Origin: Bacteroidaceae bacterium
GTDB taxonomy: Bacteria > Bacteroidota > Bacteroidia > Bacteroidales > Bacteroidaceae
DNA: 40,362 nt
Direction: 5' to 3'
Assembly: GCA_024697785.1 (NCBI GenBank)
Contig: JAILEU010000025.1
Coordinates: forward strand, 1-40,362
Below the pieces are notes generated by a model. That model did not search any database and had not been told where the DNA came from. It worked only from the letters and a program-made list of their open reading frames with translations. The position numbers and the translations under genes were made by a program. The first letter of the stretch is position 1. Each line of letters begins with the position of its first letter. This document shows positions 26,250-34,179 of the stretch, one piece after another.

Positions 26250-29200
26250 CTATCGCACCCACACTTTCCGGCCGTCGCGGATGTAGAGGCCTCCGGCTTG
26301 CGGGGTGGCGACGGGACGGCCCTGGAGGTCGAACAGACGGCTGCCGGACGACAGGCTGCCCGTGCCTTCGTCCTGCGGACTGCTTATGCCACAGGTGGTG
26401 AGGTCGAGGCGGAATCCGCCGCTGCTGTTGGTCTTATAAAGGTCGCTACCCATCATGATGGAAATGGAATGCGGCGTCGGGAAGGTGATGACCGAGTTCT
26501 CGAACTTGCCGCGATACGCTGCATCGGGCATAGATAGCATCTTGCATGGGCCATAGCCCCAATCGACACCCATCTCCTGCAAGGGGATGGAGACTGCCTG
26601 CGGGTCAGTGGCATCAATCTCTATGTAGTAATCGCCTTCGAGCACCTCTTCAGGTGAATTGTAGGGATGACCCAGGCCATAGGGATTCTTCATGCGGAAG
26701 AAGCCGGGACGGTCCGTGCGCTCCTGCACCTCCACGTCGTAGGTGACCATGTCATAGCCGCTGAACAGCGGGCTGAGGACATCGTCGGTGTAGCGGGCCG
26801 TGCCCAGCACCGTCCACTCACGGCTGGACGAGAAGCGGAAGTTCTTAAAGGCATAACGCTTAGAGTTGCCCGACTCGTCGTACGAGACAGCCAGTAGCGA
26901 ATACTTGCCGCCCGAAACCGTCACCGAGAACTGCTGCGGGCCCTCGGCATACGTGGAGCTGATGTTGCCCTGGGTGACGTCGTTAATCAAGTCACTGATT
27001 ACGGCCGAGTCGTCCGTCAGCTCCTTTTCGATGACCGCATAGCGCCAGTATGCCACACTCGAGCCCGGGGTGACGGTCACGTTCTGCATGCCGGTCCCGT
27101 CTTCGTTCTCCTGCAGGGCGCCTAGGGTGACCTCGATGGAGTAGTCCTTGAAGGTGCTGCCGCTCACGGTGACGGTCTCGACGCCTTCGCCCCAGTACTC
27201 GCGGTTGTCGTACAGGTCGTAATAGGCGACGTAGAGGGTGATGACGCCCGTCGAGGTGTCGAACTTGCTGGGGAAGGAGCTCCAGGCAGCCGTGTAACCC
27301 AGAACATTGTTGTACCAGTACACCTGGTCGGCCACATAGACCTTGCCGCGCTCGCTGTCGGTATAGCCGATATACTGCTGGGCAACGCTGCAGTGGCCGG
27401 TGCTGGAGTCGTAGTCGATGTCGAGCGTCATGTTGCTGCCCCAGCCGTAAAGACGGAACTGGTGCAGGGCGGGGTTCTGGTTGGATGTGCGGACGAAGAT
27501 GGGATAGCTCTTGCTGCCATAGTCGGCGTAGGCACCCGTCGAGGAGTAGCGATAGACGGCCGTGCCGTCGCCGTAAGGCTCCCAGTCGGTCCATTCGCCG
27601 AAACCTTTCAGCTTGACGGTGACGACGTTGCTCCAGCCGGACTCACGTCCGAAGGCAAAGGCCTTCACGCTGTACGTATGGACAACGGTCGAGTCGAGCC
27701 CCGCCACCACGAGGAAGGTGTCCGGGATGCTCTCGTAATAGACGGGGTCGGCGTCGCCCGAGGTGACGGCAAGCGTATAGCTGGTGGCCTTGGGCACCCT
27801 CGACCAATGTGCCGTGAACGAGTGTTCCTTCACGTCCGTAGCCGCCTCGGCATTCGGGGTGCGCAGGGTACCGGCGTCACCACCCATGGCGATGAACGAG
27901 ATGAGGCCGTCCGCCTCCTTGATTTCCTCGATAGGCTTGCCCATCAGCTGGCGGCCGTCGGGAGCATTGTTATAAAGGGTTGCGGCAGGATTGGAGGTGT
28001 CGGTGAGCGACGTGTTCTTGGATGTGCCGGGATAGGGGTCGCCGGCAATGTCCTTGGCCGTAGGATAGTAGCTGTTGTCGGCAGCGATGATGGTGCAGCG
28101 CTGGTGTTTTCTGTCTGCATTGACGGTATTGTCTTCCCACACGCTGGCCGAGTAGTCCACGTGGATCACCAGCATGCCGTGTGCGCCAAGCCCGCTGTCC
28201 CACGACGTCAGCTGGCGGTTCTCGAGCAAGTAGTATTCGTTTCGGTTGGCATCGTTATAGACGATGTATGCCTCGGGCGCCTCCACCAGAGCTTTCATGC
28301 CCCTGACGGTACGGCCTTCAGCCAGCTCCGTGGGCTCAAGCCAGCCGCACGCCATGCGCTCGTAGGACGTGTAGCCACAGGGAATGTTGGCGTGGGTGTA
28401 GCCCTGTGCGTCGATGGTGCCGTTGTAGCAGCCGTAGTCCATAACGCTCCACAGGTTCAGGCCGAAGTTCGTCCCGCCCGACGTGTCGTAGAAGTCGGGC
28501 AGGCCGAGGCAATGGCTGAACTCGTGGCAGGCTGTGCCGATGCCTCCCAGCTCCGTGCCCTTGTTGCCGTGCAGCTCGCCGCTGCAGGCAAACTGGTCGA
28601 CCAACACGCCGTCCATGCGCAGCGAGCGTCCGTAGTCCGAGCTGCTCAGCCACCACTCGACGGGCCAGATGCAGTCGGCCAGTCCTTCGCCGGATGCTTC
28701 GCCGTAGCCGGCATAGACCACGAACACCTGATCGACCTCGCCGTCGCCGTCCCAGTCGTAGTTCTTATAGTTCACGTCATTGTCGGCGAGCCTCACCGCC
28801 TCGGCAGCCATCGTGCCGACGCGCATGTCGGCGTTGTCCTGCCTGGGGTCGTTCTCGCCATAGTATTTCATCCCGTATTCGAGCGTATAGGGGCCGACGA
28901 CGTCGAAGTCAATCTCGAACTGACCGTAGCTCTGCGCCTTGAAGTAGTCGCGCACGCTGCCGACGTGACCGTTATCGCTATAGCCTTCCTCGTTGAACAT
29001 AGCGTCGAACACCTCGCGTGTGTGCTTCTCCTGCATCTTCACGTCGGCGAAGCTGACCAGAATCACCAAGCCCCTCTTCGTGCCCTTGAACGTTCCAGCC
29101 TTGCGGGCGACCTCGGCGCGACGCATACGGCGTTCGTAGGCCATCATACGGCGCTGCTGTGCCCCGATGCGGCGTGCTGCCGACAACCACGGCGACTGTA

Positions 29201-29405
29201 CACGCGAGAAACGGCCGTCGGCCAGACGCACCAGCTCGTGGCCCTCCTCATCGACATAGGCGTGGTAGAACTCGTCGCCTGTCAGACAGACGGTGACCGG
29301 GCTGCCGTCGGCAAGCTTAGCCTGGAACGGCCTGCGCTGAGCCGGAACGGCAAATATGCACACAGTGAACAACACCAACGAAGCAAAGCTGAGAATACGT
29401 TTCAT
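26250..29405 (-). CDS. Secreted M6-family metalloprotease with C-terminal sorting-type tail
   Basis: The 1051-residue protein has a signal peptide (cut near FAVPA, residue 22) and a propeptide-like region rich in Arg (RRIGAQQRRMMAYERRMRR). The M6 catalytic domain (about 110-440) shows the zinc motif HEFSHCLGLPDFYD at 294-307, preceded by DWDGDGEVDQVFVVYAGY. M6 enzymes (immune inhibitor A family) are extracellular zinc endopeptidases. Fibronectin-III-like and other beta modules follow (ATDVKEHSFTAHWSRVP near 530). The end, LFDLQGRPVATPQ...LYIRDGRKVWVR, matches the tail seen on the CotH protein. A good promoter lies 50 bases upstream. Confidence 0.93.
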   Translation of the reverse strand: MKRILSFASLVLFTVCIFAVPAQRRPFQAKLADGSPVTVCLTGDEFYHAYVDEEGHELVRLADGRFSRVQSPWLSAARRIGAQQRRMMAYERRMRRAEVARKAGTFKGTKRGLVILVSFADVKMQEKHTREVFDAMFNEEGYSDNGHVGSVRDYFKAQSYGQFEIDFDVVGPYTLEYGMKYYGENDPRQDNADMRVGTMAAEAVRLADNDVNYKNYDWDGDGEVDQVFVVYAGYGEASGEGLADCIWPVEWWLSSSDYGRSLRMDGVLVDQFACSGELHGNKGTELGGIGTACHEFSHCLGLPDFYDTSGGTNFGLNLWSVMDYGCYNGTIDAQGYTHANIPCGYTSYERMACGWLEPTELAEGRTVRGMKALVEAPEAYIVYNDANRNEYYLLENRQLTSWDSGLGAHGMLVIHVDYSASVWEDNTVNADRKHQRCTIIAADNSYYPTAKDIAGDPYPGTSKNTSLTDTSNPAATLYNNAPDGRQLMGKPIEEIKEADGLISFIAMGGDAGTLRTPNAEAATDVKEHSFTAHWSRVPKATSYTLAVTSGDADPVYYESIPDTFLVVAGLDSTVVHTYSVKAFAFGRESGWSNVVTVKLKGFGEWTDWEPYGDGTAVYRYSSTGAYADYGSKSYPIFVRTSNQNPALHQFRLYGWGSNMTLDIDYDSSTGHCSVAQQYIGYTDSERGKVYVADQVYWYNNVLGYTAAWSSFPSKFDTSTGVITLYVAYYDLYDNREYWGEGVETVTVSGSTFKDYSIEVTLGALQENEDGTGMQNVTVTPGSSVAYWRYAVIEKELTDDSAVISDLINDVTQGNISSTYAEGPQQFSVTVSGGKYSLLAVSYDESGNSKRYAFKNFRFSSSREWTVLGTARYTDDVLSPLFSGYDMVTYDVEVQERTDRPGFFRMKNPYGLGHPYNSPEEVLEGDYYIEIDATDPQAVSIPLQEMGVDWGYGPCKMLSMPDAAYRGKFENSVITFPTPHSISIMMGSDLYKTNSSGGFRLDLTTCGISSPQDEGTGSLSSGSRLFDLQGRPVATPQAGGLYIRDGRKVWVR

Positions 29406-29454
29406 ATCCAGTGAAGATTAAAGATGGTATTATCGTTTTAAATGATATCAGGTG

Positions 29455-29486
29455 CAAAAGTAACACAAGCCGAGCGAAAAAACAAA
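29455..29486 (-). promoter_or_regulatory. Promoter of the M6 protease gene
   Basis: On the minus strand TTTG (complement of 29483-29486) and TACTTTTG (complement of 29455-29462) are 20 bases apart, a full consensus match. It sits directly after the tRNA terminator on the same strand. Confidence 0.75.
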
Positions 29487-29489
29487 TAA

Positions 29490-29526
29490 AAATAAAGAAA
29501 AACGCACTGGAACAAAGTCCCAATGC
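29490..29526 (-). terminator. Rho-independent terminator of tRNA-Lys
   Basis: On the minus strand GCATTGGGAC and GTTCCAGTGC (complement of 29517-29526 and 29504-29513) form a 10-bp stem with two G-U pairs and a TTT loop, followed by GTTTTTCTTTATTT. Confidence 0.85.
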
Positions 29527-29541
29527 ATTTTCCTCTCCTCG

Positions 29542-29614
29542 TACACCCTCAGGGGCTCGAACCCTGGACACCCTGATTAAGAGTCAGGTGCTCTACCAAC
29601 TGAGCTAAGGGTGC
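29542..29614 (-). tRNA. tRNA-Lys, anticodon CTT
   Basis: The minus strand folds as a 73-base cloverleaf: acceptor GCACCCT/AGGGTGT (first pair G-U), D arm GCTC...GAGC, anticodon stem CCTGA/TCAGG with loop CTCTTAA (anticodon CTT), and T arm CAGGG-TTCGAGC-CCCTG. The discriminator base is A and CCA is not encoded. It reads AAG lysine codons. Confidence 0.96.
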
Positions 29615-29639
29615 AACGTGCTTCTCTCGAAAAGCGCGG

Positions 29640-29671
29640 CAAAGGTACTGCCTTTTTCGGAACTAACCAAA
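29640..29671 (-). promoter_or_regulatory. Promoter of tRNA-Lys
   Basis: On the minus strand TTTG (complement of 29668-29671) and TACCTTTG (complement of 29640-29647) are 20 bases apart. The box ends 25 bases before the mature 5' end. Confidence 0.75.
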
Positions 29672-29832
29672 CGTTTTCCGCTTTTTTTTAAGACATCCGC
29701 GCATTTTTCCACTTTTTCCGATTTTTTACTTCTGCCTTTTCTATATTTTGCCCGAAATAGATCAAAAACAATTCTAATGAAAAGTCCGCTACAAGGATTA
29801 AAGCCCAACAAGGACAAACGGACCAGCATACT

Positions 29833-29901
29833 CCAATTCCACGCGCTTGGATCTCAAGTTTCACGTGCTTGGATTTAAAGTTTCAAGCCCGTGGAATTTG
29901 G
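29833..29901. repeat. Three-unit inverted/direct repeat (about 22-26 bases each)
   Basis: Units at 29833-29858 and 29859-29880 are direct copies (CACGCGCTTGGAT and CACGTGCTTGGAT, followed by TCAAG or TAAAG). The third, 29881-29901, is inverted (CAAGCCCGTGGAATT). The outer ends CCAATTCCACG and CGTGGAATTTGG can pair. The sequence is in the 404-base gap between the tRNA and the metallo-hydrolase gene, which otherwise holds only the tRNA promoter and the 28-base repeats. Confidence 0.75.
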
Positions 29902-29954
29902 TTTTACTCAAACAATTTTCGCGTTACGCCAAACGCTTATTTACGCGGCTCGGG

Positions 29955-30023
29955 GTATGGCGTCAGCAGCGCTGATGAGCCCGTGTGGCGTCAGCAACGC
30001 TGATGAGCTCGTGCGGCGTCAGG
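29955..30023. repeat. Tandem 28-base hairpin repeats reaching into the metallo-hydrolase stop codon
   Basis: Two full units (29955-29982, 29983-30010) and one partial unit (from 30011) share GGCGTCAGC and GCTGATGAGC. Each full unit contains a small hairpin, TCAGC/GCTGA with a 3-base loop. The partial copy overlaps the last codons and stop of the gene ending at 30019. Confidence 0.8.
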
Positions 30024-30915
30024 CGTTATTGTCGTCCTGCGGTTGGGCGTCGATGCTGGCGTCGTCCACGTCGAACTCGAAGAGGGCGGAGGGGGTGGTG
30101 CGTTTGAGGGCAGCGAGGTAGAAGTCCTTGCCGGCGATGATGCCGCGTTCGCGCAGACGCCACTCGACGGTCTTGTAGGCAAGGTCGGGGTGATTGTTTT
30201 CGGCGCTGAGGTGGCAGAGCCAGACGTGTGAGGTGTGGGGGGCGAGGTGGTCGGCGAGGTAGTCGGCCGTCTCCTCGTTACTAAGATGGCCATTGGGGCC
30301 GGAGATACGTTTCTTGAGGTGGGGAGGATAAGGGCCTCGCTGCAACATTTCGGGGTCGTAGTTGGCTTCGAGGATGAGGTAGTTGGCACGGTCGATGTAA
30401 GCGGAAGCGGTGTCGGTGATCTGCCCGACATCGGTGGCAAAGACAAAGGTACGTCCCAGCAGTTCAACGCAGTAGCCCACGGTGTCGTTGGCGTCGTGCG
30501 GTACCTCGAAGGGGGTGATGGTGAAGTCGCGGAAGGTGAGCGGCTTGTCCTTCTCCACATAGCGCATGCACGAGGTGAGCTTATGGGTGGTGACGTAGTT
30601 GTGGTTGATGCCGACGTGCGTTTCGCGTGTGGCATAGATGGGCAGGTTGCAACGCTCGCCGAGGGTGCCGAGCGACTTGATGTGGTCGGCGTGGTCATGG
30701 GTGACGAAGACGGCGGACACGCGTTCGAACGGAATGCCGACATCGCGCAGGCTCTTACGGATGGTGCGCACGGCGATGCCCGCATCGATGAGGATGCCGT
30801 ACGACTCACCTTCCTTTTCTATCAGAGGAGGGTCGGACGGAGTAACGCCTATGTAGTAGCAGTTGCCCGAACTGCCGGAGGCAAGACAGATAAATTGTAT
30901 TTTCATATTACTCAT
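30019..30915 (-). CDS. WalJ/YycJ-like metallo-beta-lactamase-fold hydrolase
   Basis: The 298-residue protein has the metallo-beta-lactamase fold with ASGSSGNCYYIG at the N-terminus and the metal motif THDHADH (His73, Asp77, His78). Further metal ligands are likely in VPHDANDTVGY, FATDVG and CHLSAENN. This arrangement is that of the WalJ/YycJ group, which in Firmicutes is linked to cell-wall and DNA homeostasis; the substrate is probably nucleic acid. The start at 30915 leaves 3 bases after the TamL stop; the start at 30906 (MKIQFI) is equally possible. It is translated with or just after tamL. Repeats at its 3' end have reached the stop codon and may have altered the Asp/Asn-rich C-terminus (QPQDDNNA). 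Confidence 0.9.
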   Translation of the reverse strand: MSNMKIQFICLASGSSGNCYYIGVTPSDPPLIEKEGESYGILIDAGIAVRTIRKSLRDVGIPFERVSAVFVTHDHADHIKSLGTLGERCNLPIYATRETHVGINHNYVTTHKLTSCMRYVEKDKPLTFRDFTITPFEVPHDANDTVGYCVELLGRTFVFATDVGQITDTASAYIDRANYLILEANYDPEMLQRGPYPPHLKKRISGPNGHLSNEETADYLADHLAPHTSHVWLCHLSAENNHPDLAYKTVEWRLRERGIIAGKDFYLAALKRTTPSALFEFDVDDASIDAQPQDDNNA

Positions 30916-30918
30916 TGG

Positions 30919-33153
30919 CTAGAATGGATAGCCGACAGCGAAGTGCCAGGCGAAGTCGCGCTTGAGGCTGGGGTTCACAATGGGATAGCGCTGTGGGCCG
31001 CTGACGTAGGCGGGGTTGATGGCTTTCATGCCGGCATCGAAGCGCACGACGATGAAGTTGAGGTCGAGCCGCAGGCCAGCGCCGTAGGCAACGGCAATCT
31101 GCCGCCAGAAGGTGTCGGGGCTGAACTGTCCGCCGGGCTGGTCGTCGTAGTCGTAGATGGTCCAGATGTTGCCGGCATCGACGAAGAGTGCGCCATCGAC
31201 CTTCCAGAAGAGGTGGGGCCGGTACTCGATGCTGGCATAGAGCTTCATGTCGCCCGACTGGTTGATGTAGTCGATGGTGCCGTCGCGTGTGACGTAGCTG
31301 CCGGGTCCGAGGCTGCGCAGCGACCATCCGCGCACGCTGTTGGCGCCGCCGGCATAGTAGCGCTTTTCGAAGGGCAGCATGCGGGCGTTGCCGTAGGGGA
31401 AGGCGATGCCCGCCGACAGGTGGGCGACAAGGGCGTTGCGGCGATTGATGTTGATGTTCGTCGTCCACGAGAGGTCGCCCTTGACGTACTGTGCAAAGGC
31501 GATGCCGCCCACACGGTACTGCCCCAGCGAATCGGTGGCGGCGTGGGTGAGCTTCGAGAGGCCGTAAAGCAGGTTGCCCGCCGTCTCGATGCCGGCACGA
31601 ACGGTATAGTAGGTGTAGAAGGAGCTGCGATCGACCAGCGTAGGCATAGAGTTGTAGTAGAACGAATAGCCCGTGCGCATGATGAAGAGGTCTTCGTAGT
31701 TGAACTTCAGGATGGAGTTGCGGCTGTTGTACTGGCTGAGGTAGTTGTCGATGAAGTACTGGTCCTTGACGGGTACGGAGACGAAGTTGACGCCGAGCAG
31801 GTCATAGCGGTGCTGTAGGTAGCTGGAGCCGTTCCAGAGGAATCCCCATCCGGCCGAGAGGACGCGACGGGTGAACTCGGGACGGTCCTGCGAGTTCCAG
31901 CCGAAGTCGAGCTGGGTGGTGGCGCGGCTGCGAGCCTGGAAGCGTTCGCTGACGAAGGGCATGATGAGCTTCGGGAAGTTGAGCCCCACGTCGGCGCCAT
32001 ACTCGATATAGTGGTCGCCGGCATAGTCCTGCAGCTGGGTGATGGCCTCGTAGGCACCGCGAAGCTTGACGGAGAGCTGCTCCGAGCCGTGGAAGAGGTT
32101 GCGGTTGGTGAACGAGAGCGCCGTCGAGACGCCCAGGTCGCCAGCCGTGTTGGTGCCGTCGAGCTCGAGGCTGACGGACATCCGCTTGGCAGGCGAGACG
32201 GAGATGTGGCACGCCAGCGTGCTGTCGGACGTCTCGGTGAAGCTGATGTTGGTGTACTTCACCGCGCCGAAGCGGGCGAACGAGCGGTAGGTGTCCTTCA
32301 CCACCTGAGCGTTGTACATCTGTCCGGGACGGATGCGCGAATGGTTCATCAGCAGGGTGGGACGGATGAAGGGTTCGCCGCCGCCCATCTCGTAATAGAC
32401 GCTGTCAACGGTGAAGCGGCGGAAGGACGTCCGGATGCGCACCGAGAGGTCAATCTCCGTGCTGCCTTTGGCGGTATCGGCCAGGAAAGTGATATTGTTT
32501 TTCTGGAAATTGTAGAAGCCCTGGTTGTGCAGATGCTCCGTGATGCGTGTGCGCTCGTCAGCAAGCACGGTGGTGTTGAAGGGCATGCCCCGCGACAGCA
32601 GAGTGTTGAGGGTGTCGGCCAGCACGCAGTCGATGAGTTCGCTGCGGAGAGGCTCGCGTGACGTTGTACGCATCGTGCCCGGCCAACGGATGGAACGCAC
32701 CGTATAGACCTCGCCGGGATTGACGGTGTACGTCACCTTGGCCTTCCGCCCCTGTGTGGCAGTTTCGGAATCGACGGAGGCTTTCAGATATCCCCTGCCC
32801 ACGAGACGCTGGCGGATGACGTGCGCGCTCTGGTCGGTGAGCGCAGGACTATAGACGCGCGGCTCCTCGCCGAACTTGCGCAGCGTGCGGTTGAAGTAGT
32901 TGTCTGCTTTCCCTGACAGGCAATAGACGCGCATGGGCCAGCGCACGAGCCCCAGCAGCCGCGTGTTGGGACGCTGCAGCACCTGACTCTTGAACTGTGA
33001 CGAGGGCATTTTCTTGTCCGTTGAGACCACCTCCACATCGTCCAGCAGATAGCCGTCGGCGGGCAGGTACTTCGTGACGCTGCACGACGACAGCGCCATC
33101 AGCGCCACCGCCAGCACATACACAAAAACGAGTCCCTTCTGCGTCCTTCTCAT
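30919..33153 (-). CDS. tamL: TamL-type Omp85 outer-membrane lipoprotein
   Basis: The start at 33153 is preferred to the ATG at 33177, because the promoter box at 33175-33182 overlaps the latter. It gives a lipoprotein signal ending ALSSC (Cys24), followed by SVTKYLPADGYLLDDVEV, the usual N-terminus of TamL. POTRA-like repeats follow (VIRQRLVGRGYLKASVD, ITEHLHNQGFYNF), then an Omp85 barrel of about 400 residues with YYAGGANSVRGWSLRSLGPG (the conserved VRGF/Y loop motif) and a final aromatic AVGYPF. TamL is the lipidated TamA homologue of Bacteroidetes and works with TamB in assembling or supplying lipids to the outer membrane. TamB is not in this window. Confidence 0.92.
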   Translation of the reverse strand: MRRTQKGLVFVYVLAVALMALSSCSVTKYLPADGYLLDDVEVVSTDKKMPSSQFKSQVLQRPNTRLLGLVRWPMRVYCLSGKADNYFNRTLRKFGEEPRVYSPALTDQSAHVIRQRLVGRGYLKASVDSETATQGRKAKVTYTVNPGEVYTVRSIRWPGTMRTTSREPLRSELIDCVLADTLNTLLSRGMPFNTTVLADERTRITEHLHNQGFYNFQKNNITFLADTAKGSTEIDLSVRIRTSFRRFTVDSVYYEMGGGEPFIRPTLLMNHSRIRPGQMYNAQVVKDTYRSFARFGAVKYTNISFTETSDSTLACHISVSPAKRMSVSLELDGTNTAGDLGVSTALSFTNRNLFHGSEQLSVKLRGAYEAITQLQDYAGDHYIEYGADVGLNFPKLIMPFVSERFQARSRATTQLDFGWNSQDRPEFTRRVLSAGWGFLWNGSSYLQHRYDLLGVNFVSVPVKDQYFIDNYLSQYNSRNSILKFNYEDLFIMRTGYSFYYNSMPTLVDRSSFYTYYTVRAGIETAGNLLYGLSKLTHAATDSLGQYRVGGIAFAQYVKGDLSWTTNININRRNALVAHLSAGIAFPYGNARMLPFEKRYYAGGANSVRGWSLRSLGPGSYVTRDGTIDYINQSGDMKLYASIEYRPHLFWKVDGALFVDAGNIWTIYDYDDQPGGQFSPDTFWRQIAVAYGAGLRLDLNFIVVRFDAGMKAINPAYVSGPQRYPIVNPSLKRDFAWHFAVGYPF

Positions 33154-33174
33154 GCCACTTCTACAAAATTCTCG

Positions 33175-33182
33175 CAAATATA
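33175..33182 (-). promoter_or_regulatory. Downstream promoter box of tamL
   Basis: The minus strand reads TATATTTG, a full TAnnTTTG match; no good TTTG is seen 19-20 bases upstream. A transcript would start near 33170, which excludes the ATG at 33177 as the start codon. Confidence 0.5.
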
Positions 33183-33253
33183 GCGCTTATTTTTCATTTT
33201 CCATCTCAGATTGCTCCTTTTTTATTAAATTCGCAGCCTGAAAACCCGATGTT

Positions 33254-34060
33254 ATGCTGAGCAAAGCCAAGATTAAACTCATCCGTTCACTGGAACAGAA
33301 GAAGAACCGACAGGCCGAGGGCCTCTTCGTGGCCGAGGGGCCGAAGGTGGTGGGCGACCTGCTGCCCTATTTCCGTCCTCGCTTCGTGATAGCGACGCGG
33401 ACGTGGATAGAGAGCAATGTCTGTCCGTCCGATGCCGAGATTATCGAGGTCACCGAGGACGAACTGGCCAAAGCCAGTTTCCTGAAGACGCCCCAAGAGG
33501 TGCTGGCCGTGTTTGAGGCAACGGACAGACGGACAGAGAAGACTTCAGATAAGACTTCAGATAAGACTTCAGACCTCAGACTTCAGCCTTCAGACAACAG
33601 CCTGACGCTGGTGCTTGATGATGTGCAAGACCCCGGTAATCTCGGTACCATTATCCGCACGGCCGACTGGTTTGGTGTGCGCCAGATTGTCTGTTCGCAC
33701 GGTACGGCAGATGCCTTCAGCCCTAAGGTGGTGCAGGCCACGATGGGTGCTATTGCCCGTGTGCACGTCCGTTATGCCGACTTACCCACATTCCTGTCCG
33801 CTGTCCCTGCGGGGACACCCATCTACGGCACCTTCCTTGAGGGGGAAAACATCTACCGCCACCCGCTCTCGGCTGGAGGCCTCATCGTGATGGGCAACGA
33901 GGGCAACGGCATTTCGCCCGCCGTTGGCCGCTACATTACGGATAAGCTGTTTATCCCCCCCTACCCCACTGGCTGCGCCACCAGCGAATCGCTCAACGTC
34001 GCTATCGCTACGGCCGTCACGCTGGCAGAATTCCGAAGCAGAACGTATATTAATAATTGA
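33254..34060 (+). CDS. TrmH/SpoU-family RNA 2'-O-methyltransferase
   Basis: This 268-residue enzyme transfers a methyl group from S-adenosylmethionine to a ribose 2'-OH of tRNA or rRNA. The N-terminal substrate-binding domain is about residues 1-95 (KIKLIRSLEQKKNRQAEGLF, FVAEGPKVV). The SPOUT knot domain has all three motifs: DPGNLGTIIRTADWFG, IVMGNEGNGIS and ESLNVAIATAVTLAE. The linker at about residues 97-115 is encoded by a microsatellite (33541-33598) that gives repeated KTSD, so it is longer than usual. It is divergent from tamL and convergent with the lipoprotein gene downstream. Which RNA it modifies cannot be told. Confidence 0.92.
   Translation: MLSKAKIKLIRSLEQKKNRQAEGLFVAEGPKVVGDLLPYFRPRFVIATRTWIESNVCPSDAEIIEVTEDELAKASFLKTPQEVLAVFEATDRRTEKTSDKTSDKTSDLRLQPSDNSLTLVLDDVQDPGNLGTIIRTADWFGVRQIVCSHGTADAFSPKVVQATMGAIARVHVRYADLPTFLSAVPAGTPIYGTFLEGENIYRHPLSAGGLIVMGNEGNGISPAVGRYITDKLFIPPYPTGCATSESLNVAIATAVTLAEFRSRTYINN
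33541..33598 (+). repeat. In-frame microsatellite in the trmH-family gene
   Basis: Copies of GACTTCAGATAA at 33541 and nearby, then shorter CTTCAGA/CCTTCAGA units, fill 58 bases between the two domains. The reading frame is kept. Confidence 0.85.
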
Positions 34061-34170
34061 CAGCCTCCCCCGTCCCCTCCTAAAGGAGGGGGGACTGATT
34101 ACTTCCGCACACGGCTCCCTTCCCTTTAGGGGAGGGCTGGGGTGAGGCTTCGGGTTGGGGTGAGGCTACC
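34061..34170. repeat. Dispersed-repeat-like hairpins between convergent genes
   Basis: CCCCTCCT/AGGAGGGG (34074-34081, 34084-34091) is a perfect 8-bp stem. A second stem, CCCTTCCC/GGGGAGGG, lies at about 34117-34136. It is followed by two direct copies of TTGGGGTGAGGCT or close variants. G-rich elements of this kind are common in Bacteroidetes intergenic DNA. It probably also ends transcription of both flanking genes. Confidence 0.65.
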
Positions 34171-34179
34171 AAAGGCGCG

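Noticed and set aside
27393-29414. A 673-codon open frame antisense to the M6 protease gene
   Set aside because: Same codon-bias artefact; the opposite strand has an unambiguous protease with signal peptide, promoter and zinc motif.
29955-30010. CRISPR-like tandem repeat near the tRNA
   Set aside because: Units abut directly with no spacers.
30235-31818. A 527-codon open frame antisense to the metallo-hydrolase and tamL genes
   Set aside because: It spans two genes on the other strand with clear family motifs and has no credible protein features.
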